Below, piece by piece: positions 21,714-22,179 of a stretch of 22,179 nucleotides of DNA; the stretch's first letter is position 1, and each line of letters begins with the position of its first letter. The DNA is from Candidatus Woesearchaeota archaeon. Its GTDB lineage: Archaea > Nanobdellota > Nanobdellia > Woesearchaeales > SM23-78. The position numbers and the translations under genes were made by a program. Where the stretch lies: NCBI GenBank assembly GCA_016933095.1, contig JAFGBP010000031.1:1-22179 (forward strand), given 5' to 3'. The notes under the pieces were generated by a model, which was not told the origin of the DNA, ran no database searches, and was given only the letters and a program-made list of their open reading frames with translations.

Positions 21714-22070
21714 ATGGCAAAAAGAGATCTGGAGAGAAGGATTTTGGTTATTGATGATGCTTATCTTAGTCATCTGCCTAAGAATTACATGGCTGGGCTG
21801 GCGGCTGAGCTATCTCACCTTTCTAGTGGAGATGAGGTACATCTTCATAGACCTCATCAGGCGAAGGCGTACGCATTGTATGCGGATGTCAGGTCTCTGG
21901 TGGCTGCTATGAGTATTAAGGCCGGTTATAGATGGAAGACAGATCGAAAGTATGATGATGATATGATGAAGGCCGGGCTTGGAAATCGTGTGGTAGGGAG
22001 CCACGAGCTGGGTTATTCCTTTGATAGGCGTTCGCGGCCAACACAAGATTGCTCTGGATATTTGATGTGA
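21714..22070 (+). CDS. unknown 118-residue protein
   Basis: The protein starts MAKRDLERRILVIDDAYLSH. The ILVIDDAY opening is like the first strand and acidic pair of a response-regulator receiver, but the phosphorylated aspartate and the later lysine are not visible and the remainder does not follow the receiver fold, so this is not claimed. The middle is helical (YMAGLAAELSHLSSG, AYALYADVRSLVAAMS), and the end is Asp, Arg and Gly-rich, finishing RPTQDCSGYLM. The gene follows the phosphatase by about 42 bases with its own TATA box and is on the same strand. A shared role in signalling is possible but rests only on position. Confidence 0.7.
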   Translation: MAKRDLERRILVIDDAYLSHLPKNYMAGLAAELSHLSSGDEVHLHRPHQAKAYALYADVRSLVAAMSIKAGYRWKTDRKYDDDMMKAGLGNRVVGSHELGYSFDRRSRPTQDCSGYLM

Positions 22071-22141
22071 ATTTCTGTTATCTGCACCTTTCTTTCTGTT
22101 ATGTTCTGTTTTTTCCGTCGATAAATAATTCTTTCCATTTT

Positions 22142-22156
22142 TGGAACATTGTTCCA
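22142..22156 (+). promoter_or_regulatory. palindromic operator candidate
   Basis: TGGAAC, spacer ATT, GTTCCA is a perfect six-base inverted repeat. It lies 12 bases before the TATA core at the window edge, directly upstream of where the BRE would be. The flanks carry a direct repeat of CCATTTTTG (22135-22143 and 22154-22162). A site just upstream of the BRE commonly binds activators, though a repressor there is also possible. Confidence 0.5.
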
Positions 22157-22166
22157 TTTTTGAAAA

Positions 22167-22179
22167 GATTTATATATTA
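22167..22179 (+). promoter_or_regulatory. TATA box for a gene beyond the right edge
   Basis: GATTTATATATTA matches the archaeal TATA consensus and points to the right. The gene-free stretch 22071-22179 otherwise shows pyrimidine-rich sequence with repeated TTCTGTTAT, which could end the upstream transcript. Confidence 0.55.

Noticed and set aside
21714..22070. Response-regulator receiver domain
   Set aside because: Only the ILVIDD start resembles a receiver; the phosphoacceptor Asp and the conserved Lys are not visible and the length after them does not fit.
1..22179. CRISPR arrays, insertion sequences, rRNA or tRNA genes
   Set aside because: No regularly spaced repeats, transposase motifs, terminal inverted repeats or tRNA/rRNA signatures were seen by eye; a weak or split tRNA could be missed.

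Overview
The window is archaeal chromosome, most likely from a DPANN-type (Woesearchaeota/Pacearchaeota-like) lineage. The archaeal markers are GatD and GatE, Bud32 of KEOPS, an Orc1/Cdc6 initiator, the RNase P protein Rpp21, a CDC48 ATPase, an archaeal ATP-dependent DNA ligase and a stand-alone S16-type membrane protease. Nearly every transcription unit starts with a TATA box 20-30 bases before the start codon, often without a leader, and internal genes carry GGTGA-type ribosome binding sites. The phylum is a guess from general appearance; the domain is secure.

Layout. 1-1955 (minus): gatD, a small DUF4405-like membrane protein gene, then gatE, which runs off the left edge. 2030-2275 (minus): a tiny lysine-rich protein. 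2395-3582 (plus): an MFS transporter. 3616-6536 (minus): CDC48 translationally coupled to an unknown 124-residue protein. 6628-7569 (minus): a long helical protein. 7754-8161 (minus): a conserved archaeal protein of unknown role. 8344-9339 (plus): a DUF362/2[4Fe-4S] protein, convergent with a phospholipase D-like lipoprotein candidate (9353-10411, minus). 10412-10720 holds no protein gene but has a very good plus-strand promoter followed by stable hairpins, so it is probably an RNA gene. 10721-13340 (minus): Bud32 followed by the membrane-anchored protease. 13366-14094 (minus): a methyltransferase. 14134-15409 (minus): a tight operon of four small unknown genes, one too short for routine ORF listing. 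15435-15784 holds no protein gene but has an element of about 100 bases with two mutually exclusive folds. 15785-18444 (minus): Orc1/Cdc6, malic enzyme and Rpp21. 18551-18994 (minus): a GNAT acetyltransferase, divergent from DNA ligase (19073-20833, plus). 20895-22070 (plus): a more AT-rich SpoIIE/PP2C-like phosphatase and an unknown protein. The right edge ends in a palindromic operator candidate and a TATA box for the next gene.

How genes work together. GatD and GatE form the amidotransferase that makes Gln-tRNA(Gln). CDC48 unfolds proteins and ends in a tail that fits proteasome docking. Bud32 belongs to the tRNA t6A machinery, Rpp21 to RNase P, and Orc1 and ligase to DNA replication. The most interesting unexplained items are the bistable RNA at 15642-15745, the promoter-plus-hairpin locus at 10542-10696, the four-gene operon of unknown small proteins, the CDC48 variant with its coupled partner, and the phosphatase with the downstream regulated promoter at the right edge.
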